The notes beneath the pieces were generated by a model that had not been told where the DNA came from, searched no databases, and saw only the letters and a program-made list of their open reading frames with translations. Positions 15,977 through 24,569 of a stretch of 41,877 bases of DNA are shown piece after piece. A program made the position numbers and the translations under genes. Origin of the DNA: Bacilli bacterium (lineage in GTDB: Bacteria > Bacillota_I > Bacilli_A > RFN20 > CAG-826); contig JAFSNY010000003.1 in NCBI GenBank assembly GCA_017447305.1, positions 1 through 41,877 of the forward strand. The letters are read 5' to 3'. Numbering within the stretch: the first letter of the stretch is position 1; each line of letters starts with the position of its first letter.

Positions 15977-18444
15977 AGTCTAACTACCTTTCCACCTAAT
16001 TCTCTCTTAATCTCAAACGCTTCATCAAAATCCGTAAAGACATATGCGTCTTCTTTGTTTTCTGAGAATTTATCTTTTCCACAGTAATATCCATCAGGTG
16101 TTAAAACGATGAACTTACTGACATCAATTTCTCTAGTTTCACCTTCAAATAAACTATCAACATATTTGATGATGTCTTCATCATCTTGGAGTTTACTTTC
16201 TTTTGTGTCACTAGAAAAGATTGAGGATATATCTTCATCATCACTAATAATGGAAATATCCGCGAAATCATAGTGTTTTCTTTCTTTTTTACGATCCAAA
16301 GTGATGGCTTCAACTTCTTTATCATCGTTATTTTTATCGAATAATTGATCGATATATTTAACGACCTCTGGGTTATCTTTATTCTTTCTTGCTTTCTTTG
16401 CAATCGAGAAGATGGATGCGATATCACTATCACTGATAGGGGCGATATCACCTTCCACTAATTGACGTTTTCTCTTTTCTGGAATGGAAATAGGAGCGAT
16501 ATTTTCATCACCGGAGTTTTCAAATGAACTATCGATATCTTTAACGACATCTGGATTATCACGACGTTTAACGTTTCTACCTTTCTTAGTGAGAATTGCG
16601 GAAACATCATCTTCTTCTTTGATTGGTTTGATATCGCCTTCAACGAGTTTGCGGACTTTCTTTGGCTCAAGATAAATAGATGAAGGCTCTTCTTCGTTTT
16701 CAAGGTCTTTAAAGACTTTATCGATATATCTTTCGACTTCTGGGTTATCTTTTTGTCTAAATTTACGACCTTTTCTAAGGGCGATCTCTTCTGCGCCTTC
16801 AATTTCTTCTACTGGTTCGACATCTTCAACATATTTTCTCGTAAGTGGAGAAACAACTGTGTCATCATTTAAGCCAAGTTTATCAAATAAGGAGTCGATA
16901 TATTTAACGACTTCAGGATTTTCACTTCTTTGTTCGCCTTCATTTCCTTCAGCAAAAATCGATTCGACATCTTCAGATTGCTCTCTTGGTTCAATGTCAT
17001 GGTAATCTCTTTCAACCGCGGCTTCTTCTCTGTTAGCATCTCTTGCTTCAGTTGCTTCAGCTTCTTCTGGTTGATTTTCTTCTCTAGGAAGCTCTTCTCC
17101 TCTTGCTTGAGCGATGATTTGTCTTCTAATTTCATCAAGACGTCTCTCTTCTTCTCTACGCGCAGCTTCGGCTTCTCTTTGACGACGAAGTTCTTCTTCT
17201 TTCTCTCTTTGAGCGATAATCTTTTGAACTTTCTTTTCGTATTCGAAAGCTTCTTTATTCTTTCTCTTCTTGAGTTTTTCGAGTTGATTCTTGTCTTCTT
17301 TGTTTTCTTTCTTCGCGGCGAGTTCTTCTTTATAGTATTCTCTTTCAACTTTAGTTGGGTGAGCAGGAAGATCCTTCTTAAGTTTAGAATCTAGATATGC
17401 TTGATATGGATCATCCACTCTGACGAAACTAAATGGACCTTTTAATAAATCGTCATAGATAAATTGCTCATCATCTAATGAGGTGAGAATCTTTGGTTTA
17501 TAGGTCTTGCTTAATGATTTAACTCTAATAGAATGGTCTTTATCTCTAAGAGCGAGGTAATTGGTGAACGCGACGGTGTTTAATTCATCAATTTCTTCAT
17601 CGGAAAAGAGTGAGACATTCTCATTAACTCGATAATCAACACCTAATTGTTGGTATTTTTCGATAAAGCGATAAAGTTCATAACATCTATGGTATTTCGG
17701 GTTCTTTCTTAAGATGTTGGTCATGATGATAGGATTTCTAACATCACGGTCCACCTTCATCTTTTTCATGAACTGTGAACTATAGTAATAAAGGACGTAT
17801 TGTCTAATATCTTCAATACGGGAAATGAATTTACTAGAAGCAATGCTGACGGAGTCTCCACTTTTACCGCGGACCTTAATTTTTGTTTCAATTTCCACTT
17901 CCGCGCCATTGATGACAGAGTTGTTTTTAAAATATAAAATCTGCTCATCTTGAAGTGGAGCGAAGGTTTTAATAAATTCATATCTCTTTTCGATAAATAA
18001 GACTAATCGACGGATAAGGGTGGCAATAAATCTATTTTCGTAAGTATGGATATCTTCTTCGTTAGCGATATTGATAATCTTATTTGGAATAACATCACCG
18101 TTTTCATCAACAGTCTTAATGTATTGGGTGTGGCTAGCAAGGTGAATAACGCTCTCAGAGCTGATTTTTCTTGCAAGTTCAACTGGGACTAAAACCGCTT
18201 CTGTTTTCGTGACTTCACGAGGGTTTTTGACGATATCTCCTAAATCAAATAAGACATCTTCAATCGCATCAATCCATGTTAAATCAAAGGAGGACGTCGC
18301 TAAACGATCAATCCTCATATAAGCATTTTTGCCTTTGACTAATTCATTATAAAGAAGCGGAGCGTCGCCCTCTTTTTTAAGAGCGTCCATCTTCGCTAAA
18401 TATTTATCAAATAATTTGCTTATCTTTGATTTCTTTGGTGGCAT
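15973..18444 (-). CDS. DUF2357-like protein with coiled coil and five C-terminal repeats, partner of the AAA+ ATPase
   Basis: An 823-residue cytoplasmic protein. The N-terminal ~365 residues, with the element EDIHTYENRFIATLIRR (about 130-146), resemble DUF2357 proteins that pair with McrB-type ATPases (including the N-terminal part of McrC). I see no PD-(D/E)xK nuclease motif. Residues about 365-450 are a long charged helix or coiled coil (RREEERRLDEIRRQ and similar). From 509 to 766 there are five copies of a ~61-residue unit centred on NPEVVKYIDSLF, and a short domain (773-823) closes the protein. The start has AGGA a few bases upstream; the gene follows the ATPase after 11 bp and overlaps the peptidase gene by 4 nt. 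The DUF2357 call is moderate, the CDS call high. Confidence 0.85.
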   Translation of the reverse strand: MPPKKSKISKLFDKYLAKMDALKKEGDAPLLYNELVKGKNAYMRIDRLATSSFDLTWIDAIEDVLFDLGDIVKNPREVTKTEAVLVPVELARKISSESVIHLASHTQYIKTVDENGDVIPNKIINIANEEDIHTYENRFIATLIRRLVLFIEKRYEFIKTFAPLQDEQILYFKNNSVINGAEVEIETKIKVRGKSGDSVSIASSKFISRIEDIRQYVLYYYSSQFMKKMKVDRDVRNPIIMTNILRKNPKYHRCYELYRFIEKYQQLGVDYRVNENVSLFSDEEIDELNTVAFTNYLALRDKDHSIRVKSLSKTYKPKILTSLDDEQFIYDDLLKGPFSFVRVDDPYQAYLDSKLKKDLPAHPTKVEREYYKEELAAKKENKEDKNQLEKLKKRKNKEAFEYEKKVQKIIAQREKEEELRRQREAEAARREEERRLDEIRRQIIAQARGEELPREENQPEEAEATEARDANREEAAVERDYHDIEPREQSEDVESIFAEGNEGEQRSENPEVVKYIDSLFDKLGLNDDTVVSPLTRKYVEDVEPVEEIEGAEEIALRKGRKFRQKDNPEVERYIDKVFKDLENEEEPSSIYLEPKKVRKLVEGDIKPIKEEDDVSAILTKKGRNVKRRDNPDVVKDIDSSFENSGDENIAPISIPEKRKRQLVEGDIAPISDSDIASIFSIAKKARKNKDNPEVVKYIDQLFDKNNDDKEVEAITLDRKKERKHYDFADISIISDDEDISSIFSSDTKESKLQDDEDIIKYVDSLFEGETREIDVSKFIVLTPDGYYCGKDKFSENKEDAYVFTDFDEAFEIKRELGGKVVRL
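16147..16920 (-). repeat. Five ~61-residue repeats (NPEVVKYIDSLF type)
   Basis: Within the DUF2357-like protein the core recurs at residues 509 (NPEVVKYIDSLF), 567 (NPEVERYIDKVF), 630 (NPDVVKDIDSSF), 691 (NPEVVKYIDQLF) and 755 (DEDIIKYVDSLF), 58-64 residues apart. Between cores lie a VEGDI-x-PI-like strand and a D-x-x-SIF motif (DVESIF, DVSAIL, DIASIF, DISSIF), which together make up the unit. The copies have diverged in DNA, so they are old and kept by selection. Confidence 0.85.
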
Positions 18445-18455
18445 AAAGATCCTAA

Positions 18456-19982
18456 CTAGTTATTCTTAATTAAGTTTTCGATATAAGCGTGAGCTAATGG
18501 GAAATTGCCCTTTCCATATAATTTATCGAGTTGCGCATCGAGTTCCTTAAGTTCATCTTTTAAGAATGCGATATTTAAAGATTCAAATTTCTTTAAAATC
18601 TTATTGGTGAAGATGAAGTCAAAGGCATCTGATTCTTTTCCACCACAAGCAATGTATGTTGGAATGAATTTATCGAGTTGCATTAAGATACGGTTGCCAA
18701 AGGTAAGTTTGAATTTCTTAATGATGAAGTTATCGAGTGTTTCGAATTTTTCAAGCATTGATTCAGAAATTGGGTATTGATTAACCGCTTCATTGAATAA
18801 TCTTTCAAGTTGAGAATATGGAATACTCATAGATTCTTGATATTCCGCTTCAAATGGACGACCTTTATCATCGAAGAATAATGAAATAGCACGGTCATAA
18901 ACCTTATCAGAAATAGTGAAGGTGCTATCATCGTTGTTCGCTGTTCCGAAGAATAAGACATTTTGTGGAATTAATAATTTACCACCATCTTTAAAGTTCT
19001 TTGGATCGCCTGGCATTGGCGCAGGAACAAGGTCGATTAGCCAGTCCGCAGTCTCTTTCTTTTCCATGATGGATAAAAATTCAGCAAAGTAGTATTCAAT
19101 ACGGGCTAAGTTCATTTCATCGAGAATGATGATGTTTAAGTCTTTACGATATGTCGCAACGTATAAGGAACGAAGGAATTCGGTTTCATTAAATTTCTTG
19201 GTGAATTCGTTATAGTATCCGATAAGTTCACTTCTATCTTTCCAAGAAGGTTGAACTGGGATTAAGGATGATGGGAAGTTAAAGAATTTACCTAAAACGT
19301 TAGCAAGAGAAGTTTTACCTGTACCAGAGATACCTTCTAAGATGATGAGCTTAGAAGTAGCAATACCTGCGATTAATTGTCTAATCGTATTAATGGTGTA
19401 ATAAAGTTTCCATTGGCTCGCTGCGTAGTTTCTAATCGCATTACATAATTCTTCAAGTGATAATCCTTCACGATCAGGAATATTTGGATCAGAATCACGA
19501 TATTTATTATCAACACGGACGAGTTTTGGGAAACGAGAAGAAACTTCACTAATAGTTTCTTGTTCTTCTTCTGTAGCTTGACCAGCGTCAGCTTTAAGAC
19601 CCATGTATCCGACTTTGAGGTTCAAAATCTTATCTTTTTCTTGAACGGCTTGATAAAGTTCATAATTAAGTCTTTCAACTTGTCTTGCTAATTCATCTTT
19701 ATCGAGTTCTTTTCTCACGAAACGGATATAGCGACGGAGAAAGATGAAAAGAAGGAATCCTAGACCGGCGATAAGACCAATACCAAGGATAAGGAATAAG
19801 ACCCAGAAGAACCAACCAAAGAAACCAAATTCACCGCTGTGAGCGGAAAGGAGGGAGTTATAACGGCCAAAATTTGCACCGACATCAGTCCATGGTGAAA
19901 TTAAGCCTTTGTAAAAGAAAGTGCCTAAGTGGCGGAAGAATTCAGTGAGGAATTCTCTTAAATATTCAAAGTATGCTTGCAT
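18456..19982 (-). CDS. Membrane-anchored McrB-like AAA+ ATPase
   Basis: A 508-residue protein. The N-terminus has an amphipathic segment and a strong hydrophobic helix region (about 52-82), then a coiled coil (about 90-125) and an AAA+ module of the McrB/MoxR clade. Walker A is GISGTGKTS (217-225), followed by the McrB-typical SWKDRSELIGYYN (246-258), Walker B LDEMNLAR (D288, E289), sensor 1 GTANNDD (346-352) and an arginine-finger-like DRA (R364). Classical McrB is soluble and carries a DNA-binding domain; neither holds here. The start has GGGAG at a good distance. It is sandwiched between exported-protein genes and a DUF2357-like partner. I infer a membrane-located remodelling ATPase that assists export or assembly of the operon's surface proteins. 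Confidence 0.9.
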   Translation of the reverse strand: MQAYFEYLREFLTEFFRHLGTFFYKGLISPWTDVGANFGRYNSLLSAHSGEFGFFGWFFWVLFLILGIGLIAGLGFLLFIFLRRYIRFVRKELDKDELARQVERLNYELYQAVQEKDKILNLKVGYMGLKADAGQATEEEQETISEVSSRFPKLVRVDNKYRDSDPNIPDREGLSLEELCNAIRNYAASQWKLYYTINTIRQLIAGIATSKLIILEGISGTGKTSLANVLGKFFNFPSSLIPVQPSWKDRSELIGYYNEFTKKFNETEFLRSLYVATYRKDLNIIILDEMNLARIEYYFAEFLSIMEKKETADWLIDLVPAPMPGDPKNFKDGGKLLIPQNVLFFGTANNDDSTFTISDKVYDRAISLFFDDKGRPFEAEYQESMSIPYSQLERLFNEAVNQYPISESMLEKFETLDNFIIKKFKLTFGNRILMQLDKFIPTYIACGGKESDAFDFIFTNKILKKFESLNIAFLKDELKELDAQLDKLYGKGNFPLAHAYIENLIKNN

Positions 19983-19985
19983 ATA

Positions 19986-21047
19986 TTACATCTCCCTTAA
20001 AATTTTGAATTGGATCTGAGCAGCGAAGTTACCACCCATGGTTTGGTTGATACAGTCGAGGTCCCAGCCTTCTAAATAGACTGAGAAGATTAATTCTTTT
20101 GGAACGGTATGATATAGATTAATCACCATTGGATTTTCTTCTATATCGACCGATTCGATATCCTCTAGTGAGAGCGAATCTTCTTCTTTAAATGATAGCC
20201 CTCTGGATAATGATTCTTCTTTCAAGAAACGCTTTGTGTCTTTTTTATGATTAGCATTAAAAACACTATAATTTCCATGAGCGAGGATATCTTCATCTCC
20301 AACATCCTCATATACAGCGAGGTCACGGTTAATTACTTCTCCGTATAACACCTCTCTATATTCCCCATGAGTGTCTTCAAAGACATCAAAGTATTTGTCT
20401 TTATCATTATCGAGAACGCCACCTAAATAAGTTACTTCTTCTTTAGTGGGGTCAATGATGTAGTATTTTCTTTCACTGACATCATAGATGGAAAATCTTA
20501 ACGAATTGGTAAGATTGTTTAATCCAGCAAGCACTTCATCATAGTTAGCTTTTGGATTCTTTTTGACATATTTGCTCGCTGTAACTTTATTTGCTTCAAC
20601 ATTGCTTTCAAAATATGTCGTAAATGGATCAACACTGATATAAGCATCATCATCACACATCAAATAGATTGATTGTTGGAAGAATCCGGTTTCAATTCTT
20701 GATGGATCATATGGAATACCGCTACTTGGGAAGAAACTTGAATCCACATATTCATAGAATGATGGAATTGGGTTTTCTTCGTCTTTCCATTTGTAGTCAA
20801 ACATTGAACTAACAGGGGCGAATGGTCCGCAGTCATTTAAATCTTTTTCGGTGATTTCACTCTTAAATGAATCCAAATCATCAGATGTGGAAATCACTAA
20901 ATTTCTTTCTCCTCTAATGCCGACTTCAAATTGGTCGACATTTAACTGCGTGCCCGCAGCGAACCACGCGATAGAAAAAGAAAGTGAAAGACTGGCCAAT
21001 GAGATTAAGCCAGTGAACGCAGATATAATAACTTTACGAATTTCCAT
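19986..21047 (-). CDS. SipW-type exported surface protein with AWF motif (LEGW family, 353 aa)
   Basis: The N-terminal hydrophobic signal runs to SIAWFAAGT (about residue 25-33), the T/S-x-AWF pattern of SipW-dependent proteins. The mature part is acidic, and residues near the middle (LDNDKDKYFDVFED) align with the EF-hand-like loop of the 22357-23631 protein but lack its Gly. The C-terminus has VYLEGWDLD (LEGW 325-328) followed by a final beta-strand AAQIQFKIL. No LPXTG or other sortase signal is seen. The start lies 5 bp after the preceding stop without a clear Shine-Dalgarno site, so translation is probably coupled. The next gene is the ATPase, 3 bp on. Probable minor subunit of a surface structure; function inferred. 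Confidence 0.85.
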   Translation of the reverse strand: MEIRKVIISAFTGLISLASLSLSFSIAWFAAGTQLNVDQFEVGIRGERNLVISTSDDLDSFKSEITEKDLNDCGPFAPVSSMFDYKWKDEENPIPSFYEYVDSSFFPSSGIPYDPSRIETGFFQQSIYLMCDDDAYISVDPFTTYFESNVEANKVTASKYVKKNPKANYDEVLAGLNNLTNSLRFSIYDVSERKYYIIDPTKEEVTYLGGVLDNDKDKYFDVFEDTHGEYREVLYGEVINRDLAVYEDVGDEDILAHGNYSVFNANHKKDTKRFLKEESLSRGLSFKEEDSLSLEDIESVDIEENPMVINLYHTVPKELIFSVYLEGWDLDCINQTMGGNFAAQIQFKILREM

Positions 21048-21052
21048 TTTTG

Positions 21053-22237
21053 TTAGTTTCTATTAATCTGGAACTTAAGATTAAGATTGAAAGCGTGGTC
21101 GATTTCTTCATCGATAACCACGTGATCCCATCCTTCAAGCCAGATGGTTAAATCCAAGTAAGCATTGCGCTTACTATTATCTTCGTCTGTTGCAGTTACG
21201 CAAGCTGGAATTCCTCCGGATAGACTTCCTCTATCATCGATAGGATAGATGTCATTAACACCTTTATATTCCGCGTATCTTGGTCTAATTCCGGCAATAA
21301 AATCGGAATAAGAATAGTCATAAACATCCATATTCTTCTCGTGCTTGGCATAGAATGTTGTAGCTTCGGAAGAAGTATTACCTGTGCCATTAATATCTTC
21401 AAAGTCTGAATCACTTACGATATGAGTGGTCACTAATGAGCCATCATAATCACCATAAACGATTTCTTCACCGTGATCAGTGTCATAATAATCATCGTCA
21501 CCAGAAAGGTTTAATAAACCAGCAACTGCGGTTCTACCATCAGTGGTCTTATTTGGATTGAGAATATATCTCTTTCCACTTGAAGCAGATCCATCGATAA
21601 AGACTCTTAAAGCTTCAACGATATTTCCTGCACCACTAGCTTTAGAGGAAACACCAGAAATCCAGATACTTTGGCCTTGCTTATAAATGCTAGAACCACC
21701 ACTATCTAAGATTCTGAATGCTAATTTGATTTTGGTGTATTGAGTGTGTTCTGCTGTGTGTGTATTAAGAACATAGGTATGAGAAGGAGCTTTGTAAAGA
21801 GTAAGATCGTTTCCTACGTTCTCATCAGCGATATTGGTTGTATAGTATCTAGAAGTAACTGGTTCTAGTCTATCAATCGCATATCCTGTTTGAGCAAGAT
21901 AGGCTTTAACTGCGCTAGCTCTAATTCCGGTTCCTGGATCGGTGAAGTAAATATGCTTTCCATCAACATATTCGTATGTAAGACCATAGTTGATCTCCAT
22001 TTCGTGATGGTTATCAGCTGTTTCTTCAGCGGTCGCTCCAGCCCAATAGTCTCTTTCGCAAACTAATCCAGCTTGGATAAGTTCACCTTCGCTAACGGAA
22101 GCACCGGAGTAAGTCGCAGTGGCTCTTGTAGAATAAGCAAACCACGCAACTGTGCCTGAGACTGTGCCTGCAAACGCGGACACAACTACAATCGCGAGCG
22201 CGCTAATAAAAAATTTGAAACCTTTTGATCCGCTCAT
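21053..22237 (-). CDS. SipW-type exported surface protein with AWF motif (LEGW family, 394 aa)
   Basis: A short basic N-terminus and a hydrophobic core lead to GTVSGTVAWFAYSTR (about residues 24-38). The motif AYSTR-x-T-x-x-YSGAS is almost identical to the 22357-23631 protein (YSTRSTVSYSGAS), so the two are clear paralogues. The mature region carries ALRVFIDGS (ALRVSFDGT in the paralogue) and an acidic loop (SGDDDYYDTDHGEE) at the position of the EF-hand-like loop. The C-terminal motif is IWLEGWDH (LEGW 367-370), then strand LNLKFQINRN. The start has AAAGGAG 6-7 nt upstream. A strong intercistronic hairpin (22281-22320) precedes the gene, so its level may differ from that of the upstream subunit. 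Confidence 0.88.
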   Translation of the reverse strand: MSGSKGFKFFISALAIVVVSAFAGTVSGTVAWFAYSTRATATYSGASVSEGELIQAGLVCERDYWAGATAEETADNHHEMEINYGLTYEYVDGKHIYFTDPGTGIRASAVKAYLAQTGYAIDRLEPVTSRYYTTNIADENVGNDLTLYKAPSHTYVLNTHTAEHTQYTKIKLAFRILDSGGSSIYKQGQSIWISGVSSKASGAGNIVEALRVFIDGSASSGKRYILNPNKTTDGRTAVAGLLNLSGDDDYYDTDHGEEIVYGDYDGSLVTTHIVSDSDFEDINGTGNTSSEATTFYAKHEKNMDVYDYSYSDFIAGIRPRYAEYKGVNDIYPIDDRGSLSGGIPACVTATDEDNSKRNAYLDLTIWLEGWDHVVIDEEIDHAFNLNLKFQINRN

Positions 22238-22280
22238 CCTACACTCCTTTCTTATTTATTAATAATGTTTAGATTTGCGC

Positions 22281-22320
22281 CGGCAAAGCCGCACACACGT
22301 ATATGTGTGCGACCTTACCG
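22281..22320 (-). promoter_or_regulatory. 17-bp intercistronic RNA hairpin
   Basis: On the minus strand the arms are 22320-22304 and 22297-22281 with a 6-nt loop. All 17 positions pair if three G-U pairs are allowed; on the plus strand those same positions would be C-A mismatches, so the structure is built for the minus-strand transcript. No U-run follows, so it is unlikely to be a terminator. A processing site or 3'-end stabiliser between the two paralogous subunit genes fits better. Confidence 0.7.
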
Positions 22321-22356
22321 ATAAATTGTCGTTATCTATTTTTTTGTTTGTTTGAA

Positions 22357-23631
22357 TTAATTATGTTCAACGTGTGCGTCGCAGGAGAATCTCATATTGA
22401 CTCTGAAAGCAGAACCAACATAGTCTTCATCACTCCAAAGAGCGCTTGGTGTTCCACCTAATTCTTGCCAACCTTCGAGGTAAATACGAACGGTGAGGCC
22501 AACTGGGGTGCCATCAGCAGCAGTTGTGAAGAGTTCAGTACCAGAAATGGCATATGGATCGCTGTCATCAGCTAAGTTAGCTGGATCGAGTTCGGTTGAT
22601 TTTGCAACTTGAGCATCATCACCATAGAGGCAGTAATGAGTTGTTTCAACCCAAGCGGAACCATCCCATTCATAGACTTTTTGATCAGCACTAACACCAA
22701 CCATGTCGCCAGTGGCTTTAACGGTGATTGCATCTCTAGCAGCGGTATCAGCAACGATGCCAAGCATGTTGTATTCGTATGCTTCTTGAACATCGAAGAC
22801 ACCATCATTATTGAGGTCTAATTTACCAAAGACATTAACATCATCACCATGGGTGGAATATGTAATATCATTTGTTCCATCGAAGCTAACACGGAGAGCG
22901 TCAGTAATATCTTCTTTACCAGCAACAACGATGTTGTTCATTTCAAGATCAGATAAGTAGACTTTCTTAGCTAAGAATGTATCGTAGTCGCCAGCAGTTC
23001 TAGAACCATTGACATCAACGACTCTGAATTCAAGATTGAGTTCAGCAAAATCTAAAGCAGATGCTGTACCCCAAACGGTCTTGCTTTCATATTGATAAAT
23101 TGGGCTCTTGTAGAATGTGGATGCAGCAGCGTTAAGAGCTAAAGCACCAGAGGTGACTGGACGTAAGTTGTAGTCAGCTTTGCCACGAACCATAGCGAGG
23201 TAAGATTGAACAGCGGCTAATCTTAAGTCAGAAACCCAATCAGTAGCATCGGCACCGAGGCAAACTAATGGATAGTATTTATCAGCGGCATCAGCGGTGG
23301 CATCACCATCACCAGTTGTGGATAATGTGTAGGCATAGGTACCATCGTTTAATTCGCCAGCACCAGAAGCATCGGTAGCACGGGTGTAATATTTAACACC
23401 ATTTTCGAAGACTGCGCCATTAGCAACGGCTGGTCCAGCTTCGGCAGCGATAGCGCCTAATCTAATTTGTAAGTTTTCTGTACAGTGTGCGGAAGCACCA
23501 GAGTATGAAACTGTTGATCTAGTTGAGTATTGATACCATGCAACAGTTCCAGAGATTGAACCCGCGAGGGCAGCGCCCATGGCGAGAGCCATTGTAGAAA
23601 CGGCTATTTTCTTTAAATTTCTAATTTTCAT
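22357..23631 (-). CDS. SipW-type exported surface protein with EF-hand-like loop (LEGW family, 424 aa), probable major subunit
   Basis: The signal reads up to GSISGTVAWYQYSTR (about residues 24-38). The mature protein is Ala/Asp-rich with few Lys. Residues 272-283 (DLNNDGVFDVQE) match a canonical 12-position calcium-binding EF-hand loop (D1, N3, D5, G6, D9, E12), which suggests Ca-dependent folding or polymerisation. The C-terminal motif is IYLEGWQE (LEGW 385-388), then strand FRVNMRFSC. The start (23631) overlaps the upstream gene by 11 nt with GGAG about 15 nt away; coupled initiation is likely. It is the longest family member here. A stable hairpin follows the gene, as is often seen after strongly expressed cistrons; the major-subunit label is inference. 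Confidence 0.87.
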   Translation of the reverse strand: MKIRNLKKIAVSTMALAMGAALAGSISGTVAWYQYSTRSTVSYSGASAHCTENLQIRLGAIAAEAGPAVANGAVFENGVKYYTRATDASGAGELNDGTYAYTLSTTGDGDATADAADKYYPLVCLGADATDWVSDLRLAAVQSYLAMVRGKADYNLRPVTSGALALNAAASTFYKSPIYQYESKTVWGTASALDFAELNLEFRVVDVNGSRTAGDYDTFLAKKVYLSDLEMNNIVVAGKEDITDALRVSFDGTNDITYSTHGDDVNVFGKLDLNNDGVFDVQEAYEYNMLGIVADTAARDAITVKATGDMVGVSADQKVYEWDGSAWVETTHYCLYGDDAQVAKSTELDPANLADDSDPYAISGTELFTTAADGTPVGLTVRIYLEGWQELGGTPSALWSDEDYVGSAFRVNMRFSCDAHVEHN

Positions 23632-24463
23632 ATGCAGTTATTTCAACTCCTAATTTAATTGATGCACCGATAGGTGCGAGATGTTGTGCACTTGATTGTG
23701 GATCATATCCTTCTAACCAAGTGACGATTGTATACCTTCTAAATTGTCCCTTATCTAACGTTTTGCCGGTGTATTTAACAGCGGTCGAATTATCGTAGAA
23801 GTTTTTTGCGAGTGGATATTCATCGGTTTCCACCATCGTGGCGGAATTTGGTCTTTGGCTAATGAATTCTTGGTTTGTTACTTCTCCAGTCTTAGTAACA
23901 TGGACTGTATCTTCATCGCTACCTTTTGGTTTGGCGTACACTTCGTAATTGTGTTCGTCATCTAAATCATTTTCATAAATCATGACTCTTATAAGATCTG
24001 AGATGTAGATATTTCCTGCTCTAGTTGGATCTGCAACTTGGTCATCCGTTAGCTTAACTTTGAGATCATATCCAGCAAATGAAGTTCCAACATTTTTAAC
24101 GAAGAATGTGTACTTGAGGAAGTTATAGGCATCAATGTTTCCTTTCGAATCATAATGCGAAGCTCCATAAGTGTAATCGAGTTCTTCATTATCAGGTTGC
24201 TTTTCGAGTACTCTTGAGAATTGATATTCATCAAACTGTGGTACTGCGCTAAGTCTTAGGAATGACGTTGTATTTGTAAAATCAGATCTTTCGGATAACG
24301 TTAAGGCCACTTCCTGGTTCTTTAACGAAATGGTGAATGTACCTGTGTAACGTCCTAGGAATGCAACGATGGCTAGGGAGGTTATTCCCATTGCTGATAT
24401 TGCTGCAACTACCGCGGCCGCTCTTCTCCTCGCTTTCTTCTTTACATATACTTTGTCATACAT
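23621..24463 (-). CDS. Exported LEGW-family protein without AWF motif, first gene of the riboswitch operon
   Basis: Start chosen at 24463 (280 residues): GAGGT lies 10 nt upstream, and the frame upstream of it runs through the riboswitch terminator. A strongly basic N-terminus (VYVKKKARRR) precedes one hydrophobic segment (about 15-37). There is no AWF; the same place reads VAFLGRYTGT. The C-terminus keeps the family motif as TWLEGYDPQ (LEGY 250-253) and a last strand IKLGVEIT. It may keep its membrane anchor instead of being cut by the SipW-type peptidase, and so could be the base or anchor of the structure (inference). It is directly behind the c-di-GMP riboswitch and overlaps the next gene by 11 nt. 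Confidence 0.83.
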   Translation of the reverse strand: MYDKVYVKKKARRRAAAVVAAISAMGITSLAIVAFLGRYTGTFTISLKNQEVALTLSERSDFTNTTSFLRLSAVPQFDEYQFSRVLEKQPDNEELDYTYGASHYDSKGNIDAYNFLKYTFFVKNVGTSFAGYDLKVKLTDDQVADPTRAGNIYISDLIRVMIYENDLDDEHNYEVYAKPKGSDEDTVHVTKTGEVTNQEFISQRPNSATMVETDEYPLAKNFYDNSTAVKYTGKTLDKGQFRRYTIVTWLEGYDPQSSAQHLAPIGASIKLGVEITAYEN

Positions 24464-24504
24464 AAGTTTTTTTACCTCGAAGGTATAAATTTGTCCCATG
24501 GAAT

Positions 24505-24569
24505 GAAACAAAAGCCAGTGCCTATCATCCAATACATTGGCGGGATGTTTCATCCCTAAGGCAACTGGC
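24505..24569 (-). terminator. Riboswitch-controlled intrinsic terminator
   Basis: On the minus strand GCCAGTTGCCTTA (24569-24557) can pair with TAGGCACTGGC (24524-24514), followed by TTTTGTTT. Two small hairpins (GGGATG/CATCCC and CCAAT/ATTGG) sit inside the loop. The 5' arm contains the 3' strand of aptamer helix P1 (TTGCC, 24564-24560), so aptamer and terminator exclude each other. Ligand binding should therefore allow read-through (ON switch). Confidence 0.8.

Noticed and set aside
16930-17394. Plus-strand Phe/Ser-rich open frame opposite the coiled coil of the DUF2357-like protein
   Set aside because: It is the antisense of Glu/Lys-rich codons and has no start signals.
15973-19982. McrBC-type restriction system
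   Set aside because: The ATPase is membrane-anchored, no nuclease motif or DNA-binding domain is visible, and the neighbours are exported proteins and their peptidase.
22281-22320. Internal terminator of the surface operon
   Set aside because: No U-run follows the stem, and the downstream genes show no promoter of their own.
24464-24553. Longer start for the first operon gene
   Set aside because: The extra residues would be encoded by the riboswitch terminator; GAGGT and ATG at 24463 give a better start.
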